Of a stretch of DNA of 64,000 nucleotides, positions 1-11,215 are shown one piece after another. The stretch's first letter is position 1. Each line of letters begins with the position of its first letter. Below the pieces are notes generated by a model, which saw only the letters and a list, made by a program, of their open reading frames with translations, had not been told where the DNA came from and did not search any database. Source of the DNA: Stomorhina lunata. Taxonomy: Eukaryota; Arthropoda; Insecta; Diptera; Rhiniidae. The DNA lies in contig OW121741.1 in the NCBI GenBank assembly GCA_933228675.1, positions 116,111,248-116,175,247 of the forward strand, in the 5' to 3' direction. Position numbers and translations under genes: made by a program.

Positions 1-1239
1 GCACCAGAGGTTGTAGTAGCCTGGCGAGATTATTTTAAAACTACCTATCCTGGTTTGCCAGTGGTAATATTTGCTTCGAATCCTGCACAGGCGAGGAAAG
101 GTAAGTAGTCAGACTTTTGGTCACATTGTAGCAAATTATGACTAAGTTTTATTCCTTTTTTTCAGGCACCCAACAGCGCCGCCGTTTAGACTATAAACGC
201 AGTATTGAAGGTGTTTATAATATTTTTAAAGAATGTCAAAAATTAGTACAATCTGAAGTTGATCTGACAAGTTGGGAGGAAAAAATTCTCGAGGATATGA
301 ATATCGATAATACCTGTCTCGACAATGAAGTAGAAACAGAGGAAAAATGCACAAATGAAGTCGAAAGTACCCTTCCTCTGGAGGCAGATGGTCAAAAACG
401 TGAGAAATACTATAAGGGCATCTTAACCTTGGGCTGTGTAGGTTTTCCCAATGTGGGCAAATCTTCCCTTATCAATGCCTTAAAGGGTCGCAAAGTTGTT
501 AGTGTTAGCCGCACACCAGGACACACCAAACACTTTCAGACTATTTTTCTTACAAATCTTGTACGTCTCTGTGATTGTCCTGGTTTGGTATTTCCTTCGT
601 CCACTTCAAAATACTTGCAAGTTTTGTTGGGTAGTTTCCCCATTTCCCAACTGCAAGTGCCTTATCGTTCGATACAATTGTTGGCGGAGCACTTGGATTT
701 GCCAAAAGTTTTGAAAATACATTTACCCGAAGATTTCGATGAATGGTCCCCGGTGGCCATAGCAGATGCTTGGGCCTTTAAGCGTGGTTTTATCATAGCC
801 AAATCAGGAAGACCTGATCGTTATAGGGCTGCAAATCATCTGTTGCGTTCCTGTGTGGCTGGTCAATTGGAATTGATTTTGCAGTTCTATCCGCCTCGGT
901 TTAATGAGGAAAGGGAGAAGTGGCAAAAACATGAAGATATAGAGGAGGTCAAAAAGTACCAAAACTTACCTGGGGATGAGGATGAAAAAGATGATTACAA
1001 AAATAATGTGGACAATGAAGATACTTCATCGGTTAACTCGGAAAGTAGGTTTTTTTTAATTTCATTATTATTAAAATTTATTTTTTTGTTCATTTATTTA
1101 AGGTGCTTATGATACAGATGAACTAAGCAGCTCCAATGATGAAACCAATGCCGATGAGGATGACGATGACTTGCATGATCATGACTTAACACCACCTTCC
1201 ACTTCACGCAATACCTTCGCTCTACTCGAAGATGATTGA
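1..1239 (+). CDS. Ns4: GNL1-type circularly permuted GTPase (Ns4 orthologue), 3' part
   Basis: Partial gene; the 5' part lies outside the window. Coding exons are 1-100 (frame 1), 166-1044 and 1103-1239 (TGA 1237-1239). Both introns are phase 1 with GT/AG ends (101-165, 1045-1102). The G1 loop GFPNVGKSS is at 441-467, a G2-like TPGHTK segment follows, and G3 DCPG is at 573-584. G4 (NKxD) is not downstream of G1, as expected for the YlqF/YawG-type circular permutation where G4-G5 precede G1. The strand before G1 reads VVIFAS, matching the segment after G4 in GNL1. The C-terminus is acidic (Asp/Glu-rich). Family knowledge: GNL1/nucleostemin-type GTPases act in ribosome biogenesis or growth control; the substrate of GNL1 is poorly defined. 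The assignment to GNL1 rather than GNL2/3 rests on the motif context and the overlap with a DHX36 neighbour. The symbol comes from recognition, not from a search. Confidence 0.87.
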
Positions 1240-1360
1240 ATGTGTTTAAAAAAACCAGAATACAAATTTTATCTAACATTCACAACATGCACATTTTATT
1301 ACAGTTTTTTCTAATTTAAGTATTTGTTTTATTAATTGAGTTGTTGGATTTAAATCTTTG
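1240..1360. promoter_or_regulatory. convergent 3' ends of Ns4 and Rhau
   Basis: The two stop codons are 121 bp apart on opposite strands. For the minus-strand helicase, AATAAA signals read as TTTATT at 1328-1333 and again inside the TTTTATTAC near 1294-1302. I see no canonical AATAAA for the plus-strand gene before 1361. The two transcripts therefore probably overlap at their 3' ends. Confidence 0.5.
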
Positions 1361-4300
1361 TCAAGGTATAGAAGATCCATCATCTTCATCATCCGTCGAA
1401 AGAAACTGATCAGCATGATCGCCTGCATCATCCAAAGAGAGCAAAATTTGTATAGCCCTTGAATAGAAAGAAAAAAACAGAGTTAATAGGTTTAAGGTAT
1501 CTAATTGCTATAGGAATGGGAATTGTGAAATGTTGAATTTTGTGTTCGAATCGAATTAAATAGATAAATTTCATGCATTTTTAAAAACTCATTCTTTTTG
1601 CAATTAAATACTAAAATATCTTTGAATATATTGAATTTTAACAAAACTATATTTTATATGCATTTCTAATGGAGTAGAAATTTGTAAAACCCAATAAGCA
1701 ATAAAATTGCTAGAAAAATAAATTAACACAATATTAAGCAAAACTAATTAATTGAAATTATTAGTATTTTAACTATAAGCAAATTTTCAAATGCTACAAT
1801 GTTAGACTTTTTGCAAAAGATTGTAAACGGGGGGTTTGTTACCGCGGGTTACCGCGTATTTTATACAATTTTATAAATACAATGCTTTAAGCATACAAAT
1901 TCGAGCAGTTTATTTTCGAGTCGAGATACGCAGTAACCCCCCTGGAGTATTGTATATAAACTTACCTTATAAGCTGTTCATCCTTACTGTTGACTTCGAT
2001 GGGTGAGGGATATAAGGCCTTCTTCTGCAGCAATATACCAAGTTTTTCACGCAACTTCAGGATGAATAAAGATGAATTTTCATTACACTTAAAGCTGAGG
2101 AAAATTAATAGATTTAAGATTACAATTTTTGAGAAATTACATGGAATATGAAGAACTTACAAATATTTATTAGCCACACTTATATAAGCTTGATTCTCAT
2201 CAGTTCTGCCCTTTTTAACACCATCACCAAAAATTAACAAGGCCATGGGGAAAACCATGGTAGCATCTAGTAAATATACTTCCTTGGATCTTTGTTTTTG
2301 CAAATAAACGAAATAACTAGAACGAATTAAATAAAAAATTTATTAGAGATTTTTGATTTATGTTACCAATTTTTCGCTTTTTATAAAAAACTTACTTGGA
2401 ATCAAAGGAAGTTTGTCCACTATTTATAGATGAAGGATGAAAATTAACGCGTCTATCTTCTGGTGTTGACATTTTATGTAAAGCATGACATCTATTACCT
2501 CTTTGTTTTACTTGTCTGAAGTTCAAAAAATTAAAATTATATACAATATTTCTAAAACTTTCCTTTAAATAATAAAAAAGTACCTTAAAAATGCTATGTT
2601 TGGATAAAGACCCGCTGCTATGATAGCCCTCAACAAAGGCACATTGCCCGAATTAATATTCGATGTTTTTGCACAACAATTTGATGTTTCTAAAAAACTA
2701 GAGTTCTTTAACAAATCGCCAAATTGTCCCTTCATATGTTCAATTTGCGTTACCGTAGTTTGACTAAGAAAATTGTCATAACAGTAATTCATATTGCTGT
2801 GGGTGTTTTTGGCCTGACGATAGCCCTCTATAACATTGTGAATCAATAAATGATCACTTTTAGAATTATTGGAAAGGTCACGTTTAATGGCATCTACCTT
2901 TTTCTCCAAACCCATTGGCGTATAGAAGGGACTTTTATAAGATAAGCCGGCAGCTGCTGAAGTAATGGGATCCAAACATCTAAAGAGTGCCGACATTAAG
3001 ATCATTTTACCCATTTGGGGGTCAATGGGTAAGCGAGCCAAATGTACACCCAAGGGGGTTAAATTTTCCTGTTCATCTAAGGCTTCAATTCTTGAAGTGT
3101 GGAAAAGAAAAGTTCATTTATTTTGAAATGTATGTTATGATTTTTGGAAAAATTACCTTTTTAATAAATTCAAACCATGATTAACCGCCTTTTCGTCGGG
3201 TACACTTATCAGGGTCTTTAAAAATTCATAGGGCTTAGTGATGTGTAAAAGTTTAAGATTCAAAATTATCGATTCCAATTTACTGCGCAGCATTTCTGGT
3301 ATAGGCACTTCCAACATTAAACGCTCCCGCATTCTTAAAGAGAAAAAACGTTTTTACCAAATGTGTTGCACTAGTTTCGACATTATTATTATACAATTCA
3401 TTATATAGGGGTACAAAAAATTACTTTTTTGACATCGATCATTTTCTGGAAAATCATGATAATCGAATAATAGGTCTATTCGTTTACTTTCCAGTAAAAG
3501 TCTAGTAAGCTGAGCATTTACTGAGTAATGAATATTGGCATCACTAATGCCTGAATAAACGTGTTTTATTTGCAGCTGTCAATTTATTTTACTTTTTGCT
3601 GAAATAATAGCGTCTAAAATAATATTTTGTGAATTTTTTGAATAACTTTTGATTCTAAACAATAATTAGTTGAAATAATTAAAAAATTATTAACTATTAA
3701 GAACTGTTTTATATTGTTCCTGTTTGATATTGTTTAATTGCTGCTGTTGTTGTTGTTGTTTTGCCAAAATGCCGGTCACCAAATGTGGGAAGTGTAAAGA
3801 ATCAATTGGAAAGTCTCATGGTTCCATTAAATGTAATTCCTGTGAGTTGTGGCATCATCTATCTTGTGCTAACATCTCCGATAAGTTTTTAGCACTATTC
3901 AATGATAAACAAAGTGCTGTTACATTTTCGTGTGAGACATGTCTTAATTCCGGTGATGGTGTTTCCTTGACAGCCTTGAAAAGCAGTTTAGATAGCTTTA
4001 TTAAAACCAGCCAAGAAGATCGTGACTCCTTCAAGAATTCACTGACTCAAATTTTAACAGACTTTAAAAGTGAAGTCTCATCTTGTCTCAACCAAATGAA
4101 AACAGATATCATGGATTGTAATAAGTTAATTAATAATTTGGATTCGTCATATAATGCCAGAGTAAATGCACTTGAGAATGAGAATAACACATTACATCGT
4201 CGATTGAATCGCGGTGATATCCTCATTAGCGGAATGCCCTCAGGTTTAACTGACCTTATGCCATCAATAATTTCCTTGGGCTCTTTTTACAAAATAAATA

Positions 4301-7300
4301 TTTCTGAGCATGATATTAACCATGTATTTTACATGAATAATAAAAGATTAATCCTGGTTAAATTTAATAGCATCAACATGCGTGACATGATCATGAGGAA
4401 CTATTTTAAAGACAGATCATTAAAATTGAATGATATAATTGGTGGTGATATTTGTAATCGTGTTTATCTTAATGATCATTATTCCCCTGCAGCTTCTGCT
4501 CTCAATTTTTTATGCCGCAAATTATTGAGATTGAAGAAAATTGTGAAATTTCGAGTTGTTAATGCGGATAAGGTTAAGGCTAAGCTGATTCTAACTGATG
4601 GGAATGAAGTTTTGTATGATTTGAAGGAATGTGCTGAGTTATTAAACAATAATTAGCTATTTTTTAGTATGTAACTATACATTTTCTTTTTGAATTTTAT
4701 ATTTGTTAATTATTATTAGATTTTATTTCACTTAAGGTATTTTCAGACAGATTCAATGTACAACCTTAAAATTTTTTTTTGAATCTTTAATTTATCATAT
4801 TGATAGATTTTGTTTTTTTTTTTTTTTTACTCTGACTGTCTGAAGAAATCTTAAATAAAAAAAAGATTGTTTAATTGAATCTTTCTAATTCATAAATGAA
4901 ATGTAAAGTTATGAAAAGCTTATAAATCAAATTTTCCGTATAATTTTAATTTCCTACATTAAGCCTTTCATAATTTTTAATTGTTTATGAATATGAAAGT
5001 TTATAGTTATTCGAATTTTCTTTAACCTTTTTTATATTTGCTTAACTTGTTATTATTGATCTCACTATTAATATTTCTTTTTTTGACAGTTGTTTAAATT
5101 TATATGATTATAATGATTTTTGTAAATATTTTGATATTTCTTTACTTTTGGTTCCCCGCCTTCATAATAATCTATGTCCACAGGTAATAACAACATTGGT
5201 CCTATATTAAGTGGTAATTCTTCCTATAAGTTATCTTTACCTAAGTGTTCTGATCAGTTGAGAATTGGTCACATTAATTGTCAGAGTATAAAACCCTGCA
5301 GTAATTCAACAAAACTAGATGAGTTTAAGGATATTGTTAACGGAAACTTTGATGTAATTGCCGTTTCAGAGACCTGGTTAAAGCCATATGTTTCTAGTTT
5401 GTCTGTAGATATTCCTGGTTTTTATTTTGTCCGAAATGATAGGTTGAATACAAGGGGTGGTGGTGTTGGAATTTTTGTATCTAAATCTTTAAAATTTAAG
5501 CAAGTTCTTAAAATCTGTGATTTTGGAAGTTGTGAATCTATTTTTGTTGAAATCTTTGACAACAATGTTAAAGTTCTTTTTGGTGTTGTTTATTTACCTA
5601 ATGGAAATATTGCTTCATTTGAGTATAATCATTTTAATTTGTTCTTAGAATACTCTAATATCATTGTCGTTGGAGATTTCAATTGCAATCTATTTAATTC
5701 TTCTAGGGCTGAAATTATTAGATCACTTTGTCAAAGATGTAACCTATCAATATACCATAATTCGAAACCTACTCATTTTGATGTTAGTCATGGTTCCACG
5801 TCTTTATTAGATTATTGGCTGATGAATGATTGCTCTATGATTGTGTCTTCAGGTCAAGTGCAATGTCCTTCTATATCCCACCATGCCCTAATTTTTGCCT
5901 CTTTTCGTATAAAAATATATCGTCATACTGAATATTTTGAATATAGGAACTTTAACAGTATTGATTGGGATGGTTTCTTTTCTTACTTGTCTGATTATGA
6001 TTCTGCTCTCTTTTTTAGATCAAATAACGTTGATTACCAGTCCTCATTACTTTCTTCGCTGATTGAAAATCTTTATAACTTCGTGCCGATTGTTAGAAAA
6101 AGAATTCCATGTGAAGTTAATACGTGGATGAAATCAAATAATGTAAGACTGGAAATCTCTCTTAGAGACCTAGCTTTTAGTGCTTTTCGCAATTCATCTA
6201 CTATGGATAATTGGAGAATTTTTTGTAGACACCGTAATAAAGCTAAAAACATAATACGTAAGGAAAGACAAAAATATTTTTCTAGATTGTTTGCAGGTTT
6301 AAATACTTCTGCTATGTGGAATCTTTTAAAAAAACAAGGTCTTACTTCTGATGATGGTCTATCTTCTGTTTGCTTTAATGCTGATGAAGTTAATTCTTAC
6401 TTTGTGAATAGCCCTGTTGGTGATAACACAAGCGATTTAGACCATGGCTTAAATTTTGGACTATTTTCGTTTGAATGTATTAGTGAAATTGATTTATGGT
6501 TAGCACTATGTAAAATTAAGTCTAGGTCCACTGGCACTGATGGAATACCCATTCAGTTTTTGAAAATTATTTTCCCACATATTTCACACCTATTAATTTT
6601 TCATATTAATTCAATACTTACTTTTTCTGTATTTCCTTCGTCGTGGAAGATAGCTAGAGTAGTTCCAATACCTAAATCTAGGGTAGTTCATAGTTTAGAG
6701 GACCTGAGACCTATATCTATTCTCCCGGCTTTGTCTAAAATAGTGGAACATTTAATAAAAAATCAAATTTTGTCATCTGTCCACAATCACATTGTTTCTT
6801 CTCAATTTGCCTTTCGTCGAGGACATAGCACAACATTGTTATTGCTCAGTTTAACAGATGTTATACGGAATAATTTGAATAGTGATAAGTTGTCTTTACT
6901 AGTGTCGTTGGATTTAACTAAGGCTTTCAATTCGGTTAATTACCCGGTCATGATAAGAAAATTAAGAGATAAATTTGGATTTTCTAGATCAGCTTGTAAC
7001 TTGATTTATTCGTATTTATCAGGAAGATATCAGTTCGTTGATATAAATGGAGTAACTTCTGGGTTGCTACCTTTGTCGTCTGGAGTTCCTCAGGGGTCGG
7101 TTTTGGGCCCTCTTCTTTTTATTTTATATATGAATGATCTTCCTTCTTATATAGATACCAGTTTATGTAGATCTTTTATCTTTGCTGATGATGTCTTCTT
7201 GTTATTTTGTGCTGATCGTGACAATGTTGATGTTTTGGAGGCTAATGCTAACTTTAGTCTTACTAATTTCTTACAGTGGTCTACTTCAAACTTCTTGCAT

Positions 7301-10300
7301 ATTAATTCTTCTAAGACTAAAGCAATTCTTTTTGGTAAGGTTGGGCAAAATTTTACTGGACTAAGTATTTCAATTGGAGGTAGCACAATTTCATTTGTTG
7401 ACTGTCTTCGAGTTCTTGGAGTTTGTATTGACGACCAACTCACTTTTGCGGCCCATGTCGACCAGGTTTATTTTAGGGTTACTGGAATTTTGCGTAGAAT
7501 TTATTCTAACAGCGTTTATTTACCATGTAGTCTGAGGTATAAATTAGCTTATGCTTTATTAATGCCTCACGTTTTTTATGGTTTGGAGGTATTTTCTGGT
7601 TGCCTTGGCTATATTTCTGTTAGAGTTAATCGAATCGTTAATACTATTGTTCGTTATGTTTATAAGGTCCATAGAAGAAATCATATATCTGAATATGTAA
7701 ATATGTTTCTTGGTTGTAATTATAAGCAATTCATTTCTTATAGAAACTTATTGTTATTCTATAGGGTTCTTAGGAGTGGACAGCCTTCTCAACTCTGTTC
7801 ATTATTTAATTTTACTCATTCCACCAGGAATCCCCAAATTGTTATTCCCAGGATAAAGTATAGCGTTTTTGAACGTTCTTTTCTAGTTAGAATTGCTCGT
7901 TGTTGGAATTATTTGCCTATAGAACTTCGTTTATTTTCACAATCTAATAATGCATTTCGTTTGAAACTTTTATGTGTTCTTTAAAAACAAATCATATGTT
8001 TCCAATTCAGAATATTATAACTCATTTCGTTAATTTTTATCTTGTTTCTTTATAATTATTCACCTGATCATATTAACTTATGTTATATACTTAATTTATC
8101 AGATACACTATTTTTTACCATTTTTTTGGACTTTTATTGTTATTATTTTTATTTACTATTTTACTTCGGCTGGGGAGCCAATTTGTAAAGCATTTTAACA
8201 TGTAAAAAGAAAAACTCTTATATTTTAATTATATATCTTTATCTTTTTTGTGTATATTCTTGATATTCAGGAATTATCTATAATATAAGTATTTGGCCTT
8301 ATTGGCTTTGTATATTATTGAAGAAATAAATAAATAAATAAATAAATAATGTCAACTTATAAACTAAGTACAAATAAATCGCCTAGTTTCAATATTCAAT
8401 TTCTGATCTGCTTTTGATCTAATATTTTAGAGATATTAAGCAAAAAATAAGAAGTGTGTTTTTCAACCCATTTTTGGCTTAAAATTTCTAAAATTCGAGA
8501 TGGAAAAAATGTTTGAAATATTTGACCTTTGTGTATGATAGTCTGCGTGGTAATGCAGATGTTTAAATTAAAAAAAATCATAATTCTATTAATATTTTTA
8601 CCTTGTAAATAAATTGTAACATATACCCGGCTGGACTCTTCCGGCACGACCCTTACGCTGTTGCGTATTGGCTTTAGTTACCCAATGTTCTTCTAATGTT
8701 TGTATATTTTGCGTTACGTCATAATCTTTATACTTGGTTTTACCAGTGTTTATAACATAAACCACATCATCAATGGTCACCGAAGTCTCCGCTAATATTG
8801 TGGACAAAATGACTTTACGCATACCCTCTGCAGCAGGCTTGAAAATACTCTTTTGATTTGCTGTCGGCATCATCGAATGCAAGGGATAGACTTGTATGTT
8901 TTTTGATAATTCCTTAAATCTAGGCGTTGAAGGTTTTTGAAGTTGTGTGGTTAATTTCGAAATTCTTTCAAATCCGGGTAGAAATACTAAAATTGCACCT
9001 GGTGGTTTATTTTCACATATGTAAAAAATTAAATGCTCTAGAAATTGTAAATTTTCACAGCCTTCAGTATCGCGATATTTCACAAGAGTATCCACTACTT
9101 GACGAGGATACTTGCTTTGTAGTGAAGGCAGGTAAGTAGATATCATGCGGCTATATTGTTCATTGCGTTCAGCTTCGGCGCCGAAGCGTTTTCCATGGCG
9201 TCCATGTTGTGTTTTGGCTATAACAGAGTTTTGAAAACCGGTAAAACCAGTTTCTTGTAAAACGTCCTCAATGTAGAGCATGTCTACTGGAAACAAAGTG
9301 CCTTCAATGTTTAAAGTAAAACAATTATTGAAATATTCACAAAATGTTTCTTCAGAAACGGTGGCGCTCATTAAAATAACTTTAAGATCAGGTCGGTAAG
9401 GGAGTATCTAGGTTAAGGAGGAATTGTTTTAGTTTTGATATCAATATAGAATATATTTTTCTTACTTTTTTCAATAAAGCCATTAATAAATCAGTTTCCA
9501 CACTGCGTTCATGAATTTCATCCAATATTATGATGTTTAAGCCCAGCATTAAAGGATTTGTCTGCATTTTTTGTAATAATATGCCTGTGGTGCAATATAA
9601 AATAGAACCATAATCACGGGGTAGGCGACTAAAAAAAGATTTTTTTAAATTAGAACGAAATAACATAATCTATGATTAAAGCGTAAGTATTCATAAATGT
9701 TTTCAATCTTACTTCTCCAAACGTATCTGATAACCCACCGATGAGCCCAGTGACTCGTCCCTCTCGTAGGCCACACGTTCCGCAACTGAAATAGCCGATA
9801 TTCTTCTAGGCTGTGTACAAACAATACGACACTCCGCACCACGACCTTCTTTTATAAAGTCTTCCAGCAATATCTGAGGTACCTGTGTAGTTTTACCACA
9901 TCCCGTACTGCCCACAACCAAAACAACTTGGTTCTGCAGAATAGCTTTTAAAATACCTTCCCTCTGCTTCATGGCGGGCAATCGTTGACGCATTTCCAAA
10001 CGCTTACAAAAGTCCTGAGACTTCTCTTTCTCTAAGAGAGTTACCTTTAAACGTTCATTACTCGTTTCCAAATTGATATGATCCAAAGTGTTTCTAAACG
10101 TACTCTTAGATTTCTCCAAAAAATCTTCAAAATTAACATTTAATAAATTACGAAATTGTTGGGCGAATTCATCGCAAACACGATCATCTTCCTGGTTGTC
10201 TTCGAATTCATGTAAACAACTTTCTACCTGTGTCAGGATAGCGGGCGGTATATCCACAGAGGGATTAAGTTTAATACGGCCAGTGCGCTCTTCTTCGTTG

Positions 10301-10422
10301 TTGCGGTGGCGTTGCCTATCACGGTAATATAAGCCGATATCTTTACCTTTTAGCCAGGGCGGACGTCCACCTCCACCACGACCCCGGCCACCACCTCGTC
10401 CACCTCTACGATATTCACTCAT
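1361..10422 (-). CDS. Rhau: DEAH-box helicase DHX36/Rhau orthologue, 9 exons, 954 aa
   Basis: Coding exons on the minus strand: 10422-9713, 9628-9466, 9407-8602, 3333-3157, 3090-2584, 2515-2396, 2316-2161, 2094-1966, 1457-1361. Their sum is 2865 nt (955 codons with stop), and all junctions are GT/AG and keep frame. The N-terminus is an RGG-rich tract (residues 5-19) followed by [11 protein letters not shown] (23-33), which matches the RHAU-specific motif that binds G-quadruplexes. Helicase motifs: [10 protein letters not shown] (171-179), Ia TQPRR, II DEIH (273-276), III SAT (305-307), [16 protein letters not shown] (541-548). HA2 and OB-fold regions follow, ending in an acidic tail. The start is MSEY at 10422; an in-frame ATG at 10482 gives 20 residues without family resemblance. 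Family role: 3'-5' ATP-dependent unwinding of RNA/DNA G-quadruplexes, in nucleus and cytoplasm. Intron 3 is 5.3 kb because a LINE has inserted antisense; the other introns are about 50-510 bp. Confidence 0.93.
1826..1945. repeat. small inverted repeat in a helicase intron
   Basis: Inside Rhau intron 8, a GGGGGGTT...ACCGCGTAT segment (from about 1829) is imperfectly mirrored by ATACGCAGTAACCCCCC (about 1926-1941). It is a fold-back of roughly 115 bp and may be a MITE remnant. No target duplication was established. Confidence 0.3.
3769..4656 (+). CDS. LINE ORF1 protein with PHD-like zinc finger, 295 aa
   Basis: I chose ATG 3769; an in-frame ATG at 3724 would add a poly-Cys stretch encoded by a TGT repeat. 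The N-terminus has a Cys/His cluster of PHD type: CGKC, then [10 protein letters not shown], and later CETC (about residues 6-53). A helical, charged middle (about 65-140) is probably a coiled coil. The C-terminal half contains SGMP and [11 protein letters not shown], as in the RNA-binding/esterase-type ends of LINE ORF1 proteins. Expected role: nucleic-acid chaperone binding the element RNA. The ORF has no internal stops. Confidence 0.75.
   Translation: MPVTKCGKCKESIGKSHGSIKCNSCELWHHLSCANISDKFLALFNDKQSAVTFSCETCLNSGDGVSLTALKSSLDSFIKTSQEDRDSFKNSLTQILTDFKSEVSSCLNQMKTDIMDCNKLINNLDSSYNARVNALENENNTLHRRLNRGDILISGMPSGLTDLMPSIISLGSFYKINISEHDINHVFYMNNKRLILVKFNSINMRDMIMRNYFKDRSLKLNDIIGGDICNRVYLNDHYSPAASALNFLCRKLLRLKKIVKFRVVNADKVKAKLILTDGNEVLYDLKECAELLNNN
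5174..7984 (+). CDS. LINE ORF2: APE endonuclease plus reverse transcriptase, 936 aa
   Basis: The N-terminal AP-endonuclease-like domain (about 28-245) has HINCQS (33-38), SETWL (65-69), GDFNCNL (167-173) and the terminal catalytic ISHHALI (234-240). The reverse transcriptase (about 430-780) has the TGTDGIP segment, [23 protein letters not shown] and the catalytic FADD (670-673). No RNase H signature is visible after the RT, and the C-terminus ends soon after a thumb-like region. The enzyme would nick the target and prime reverse transcription of the element RNA (target-primed reverse transcription). It is uninterrupted with all key residues present, so it may be active. The start could be this ATG or an internal one; little coding lies upstream in frame. 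Confidence 0.88.
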   Translation: MSTGNNNIGPILSGNSSYKLSLPKCSDQLRIGHINCQSIKPCSNSTKLDEFKDIVNGNFDVIAVSETWLKPYVSSLSVDIPGFYFVRNDRLNTRGGGVGIFVSKSLKFKQVLKICDFGSCESIFVEIFDNNVKVLFGVVYLPNGNIASFEYNHFNLFLEYSNIIVVGDFNCNLFNSSRAEIIRSLCQRCNLSIYHNSKPTHFDVSHGSTSLLDYWLMNDCSMIVSSGQVQCPSISHHALIFASFRIKIYRHTEYFEYRNFNSIDWDGFFSYLSDYDSALFFRSNNVDYQSSLLSSLIENLYNFVPIVRKRIPCEVNTWMKSNNVRLEISLRDLAFSAFRNSSTMDNWRIFCRHRNKAKNIIRKERQKYFSRLFAGLNTSAMWNLLKKQGLTSDDGLSSVCFNADEVNSYFVNSPVGDNTSDLDHGLNFGLFSFECISEIDLWLALCKIKSRSTGTDGIPIQFLKIIFPHISHLLIFHINSILTFSVFPSSWKIARVVPIPKSRVVHSLEDLRPISILPALSKIVEHLIKNQILSSVHNHIVSSQFAFRRGHSTTLLLLSLTDVIRNNLNSDKLSLLVSLDLTKAFNSVNYPVMIRKLRDKFGFSRSACNLIYSYLSGRYQFVDINGVTSGLLPLSSGVPQGSVLGPLLFILYMNDLPSYIDTSLCRSFIFADDVFLLFCADRDNVDVLEANANFSLTNFLQWSTSNFLHINSSKTKAILFGKVGQNFTGLSISIGGSTISFVDCLRVLGVCIDDQLTFAAHVDQVYFRVTGILRRIYSNSVYLPCSLRYKLAYALLMPHVFYGLEVFSGCLGYISVRVNRIVNTIVRYVYKVHRRNHISEYVNMFLGCNYKQFISYRNLLLFYRVLRSGQPSQLCSLFNFTHSTRNPQIVIPRIKYSVFERSFLVRIARCWNYLPIELRLFSQSNNAFRLKLLCVL

Positions 10423-10560
10423 TTTTATTTGATTTTTTCTAGGAAATTTGCAAAAATTCCAACGTAAACAAAACGCACACAATTATTTTGTTATGAAAAC
10501 GGTTAAAGAGAAATAGAAAAACATGTGTTTTCTAAAGGAAGAAGAAGAACAACAGTGTCG
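10423..10560 (-). promoter_or_regulatory. 5' flank of Rhau
   Basis: About 140 bp upstream of the helicase start before repeat-like sequence begins. I see no clear TATA box; the leader is AT-rich. The position is inferred only from the start codon. Confidence 0.3.
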
Positions 10561-10680
10561 TCGACATTGTTGTTTTAATAACGATAGTATTGGTAAAATC
10601 GCAGGATTGACAGTCTATGGTCGAAATCCAATGATTTTCGAGTCGTTCCGGTAAGAAGTACCGAGTGCAGTGACAACAAA
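10560..10680. repeat. dispersed repeat, copy 1
   Basis: The segment with TTCGAGTCGTTCCGGTA and a GTTGTTGT-type start resembles 23937-24050, where TTCCGAGTCGTTCCGGTA occurs in the same context (a following ACCGA, then GTGC or ATGC). It is an unclassified short interspersed repeat. Confidence 0.45.
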
Positions 10681-10819
10681 TGCTTGAGCCCCCAGACATT
10701 AACGATAATACAAATAACGAAATTTGTTACCCGGCACCCGATCTTATGGAAACTAAAACAGATATAAAACGGTTTAACAACAGCAACGCTGCTTAACTTT
10801 TTAAGTGTGTGTTTAAGTT

Positions 10820-11215
10820 TTCTATATATTACACGGTGATGTAAGGGATGTTTGATATCATGCAACGAATCTGATTGGTTTGATTTGATGAGCCCAGACT
10901 TATCTTGGCTATCCTTCATCTCAACTTTGAACGCTGACCTCCTCGTAGTATCAGCCAGGCAACTCGTTAATGTAGTGAGCTGACATTTGCCGCGAGCTCT
11001 CCCATGAGAACTATAAAAATATGGGTTAGGACGTCAGACTGTTAACCCGCTCCTGGAAAAACAATTACTATGAAAAGGCTAAATTAGAGTAAAAACGGCG
11101 GCCCTAATATTAGAAGACGCCCGAAACTTTGATGGAAAGACCAAGTAAAGGAAAATCTTTTAATGATTGGTTTACGTAATTGGAGAATATGGCCTTAACA
11201 TGTTGAAAATTAAGA
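10820..11215 (+). mobile_element. RTE-like LINE 3'-end relic, copy 1
   Basis: A degenerate reading near 11096-11180 gives RRRPKLWWKDQVKENL, the basic GRPxxRWxDxVxxDL-type C-terminus of RTE reverse transcriptases, and ends near AACATGTTG. The upstream part (CCCAGACTTATCTTGG, CGTTAATGTAGTGAG, ATATGGGTTAGG) is shared with 49785-50065 and, on the minus strand, with 61600-61446 plus 59460-59190. There is no intact ORF. Confidence 0.6.

Larger units (their letters stand above)
3588..8349 (+). mobile_element. full-length non-LTR retrotransposon (CR1/Jockey-group LINE)
   Basis: An autonomous LINE sits in Rhau intron 3, antisense to the host gene. It has a short 5' region, ORF1 (3769-4656), a 517-bp AT-rich spacer, ORF2 (5174-7984), a 3' UTR of about 340 bp and a tail of AAAT repeats (about 8322-8349). 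Both ORFs are open over their full length, which points to a young copy. A possible target duplication is TGTCAATTTAT at 3577-3587 versus TGTCAACTTAT at 8350-8360 (one mismatch), which would place the 5' end at 3588; this boundary is tentative. The APE endonuclease, the reverse transcriptase without visible RNase H, the PHD-like finger in ORF1 and the microsatellite tail fit the CR1/Rex/Jockey group. I cannot assign the clade by eye. Confidence 0.85.

Noticed and set aside
3724..3768. LINE ORF1 start with poly-Cys leader
   Set aside because: The Cys run is encoded by a TGT microsatellite in the 5' UTR; the next ATG at 3769 starts the conserved finger.
7147..7443. Minus-strand ORF of 98 codons
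   Set aside because: Shadow of the LINE reverse transcriptase.
8396..8647. Additional Rhau exon after 8602
   Set aside because: The open frame runs past a consensus donor (AAGGTAAAA at 8602/8601), and the next family-matching residues are at 3333.
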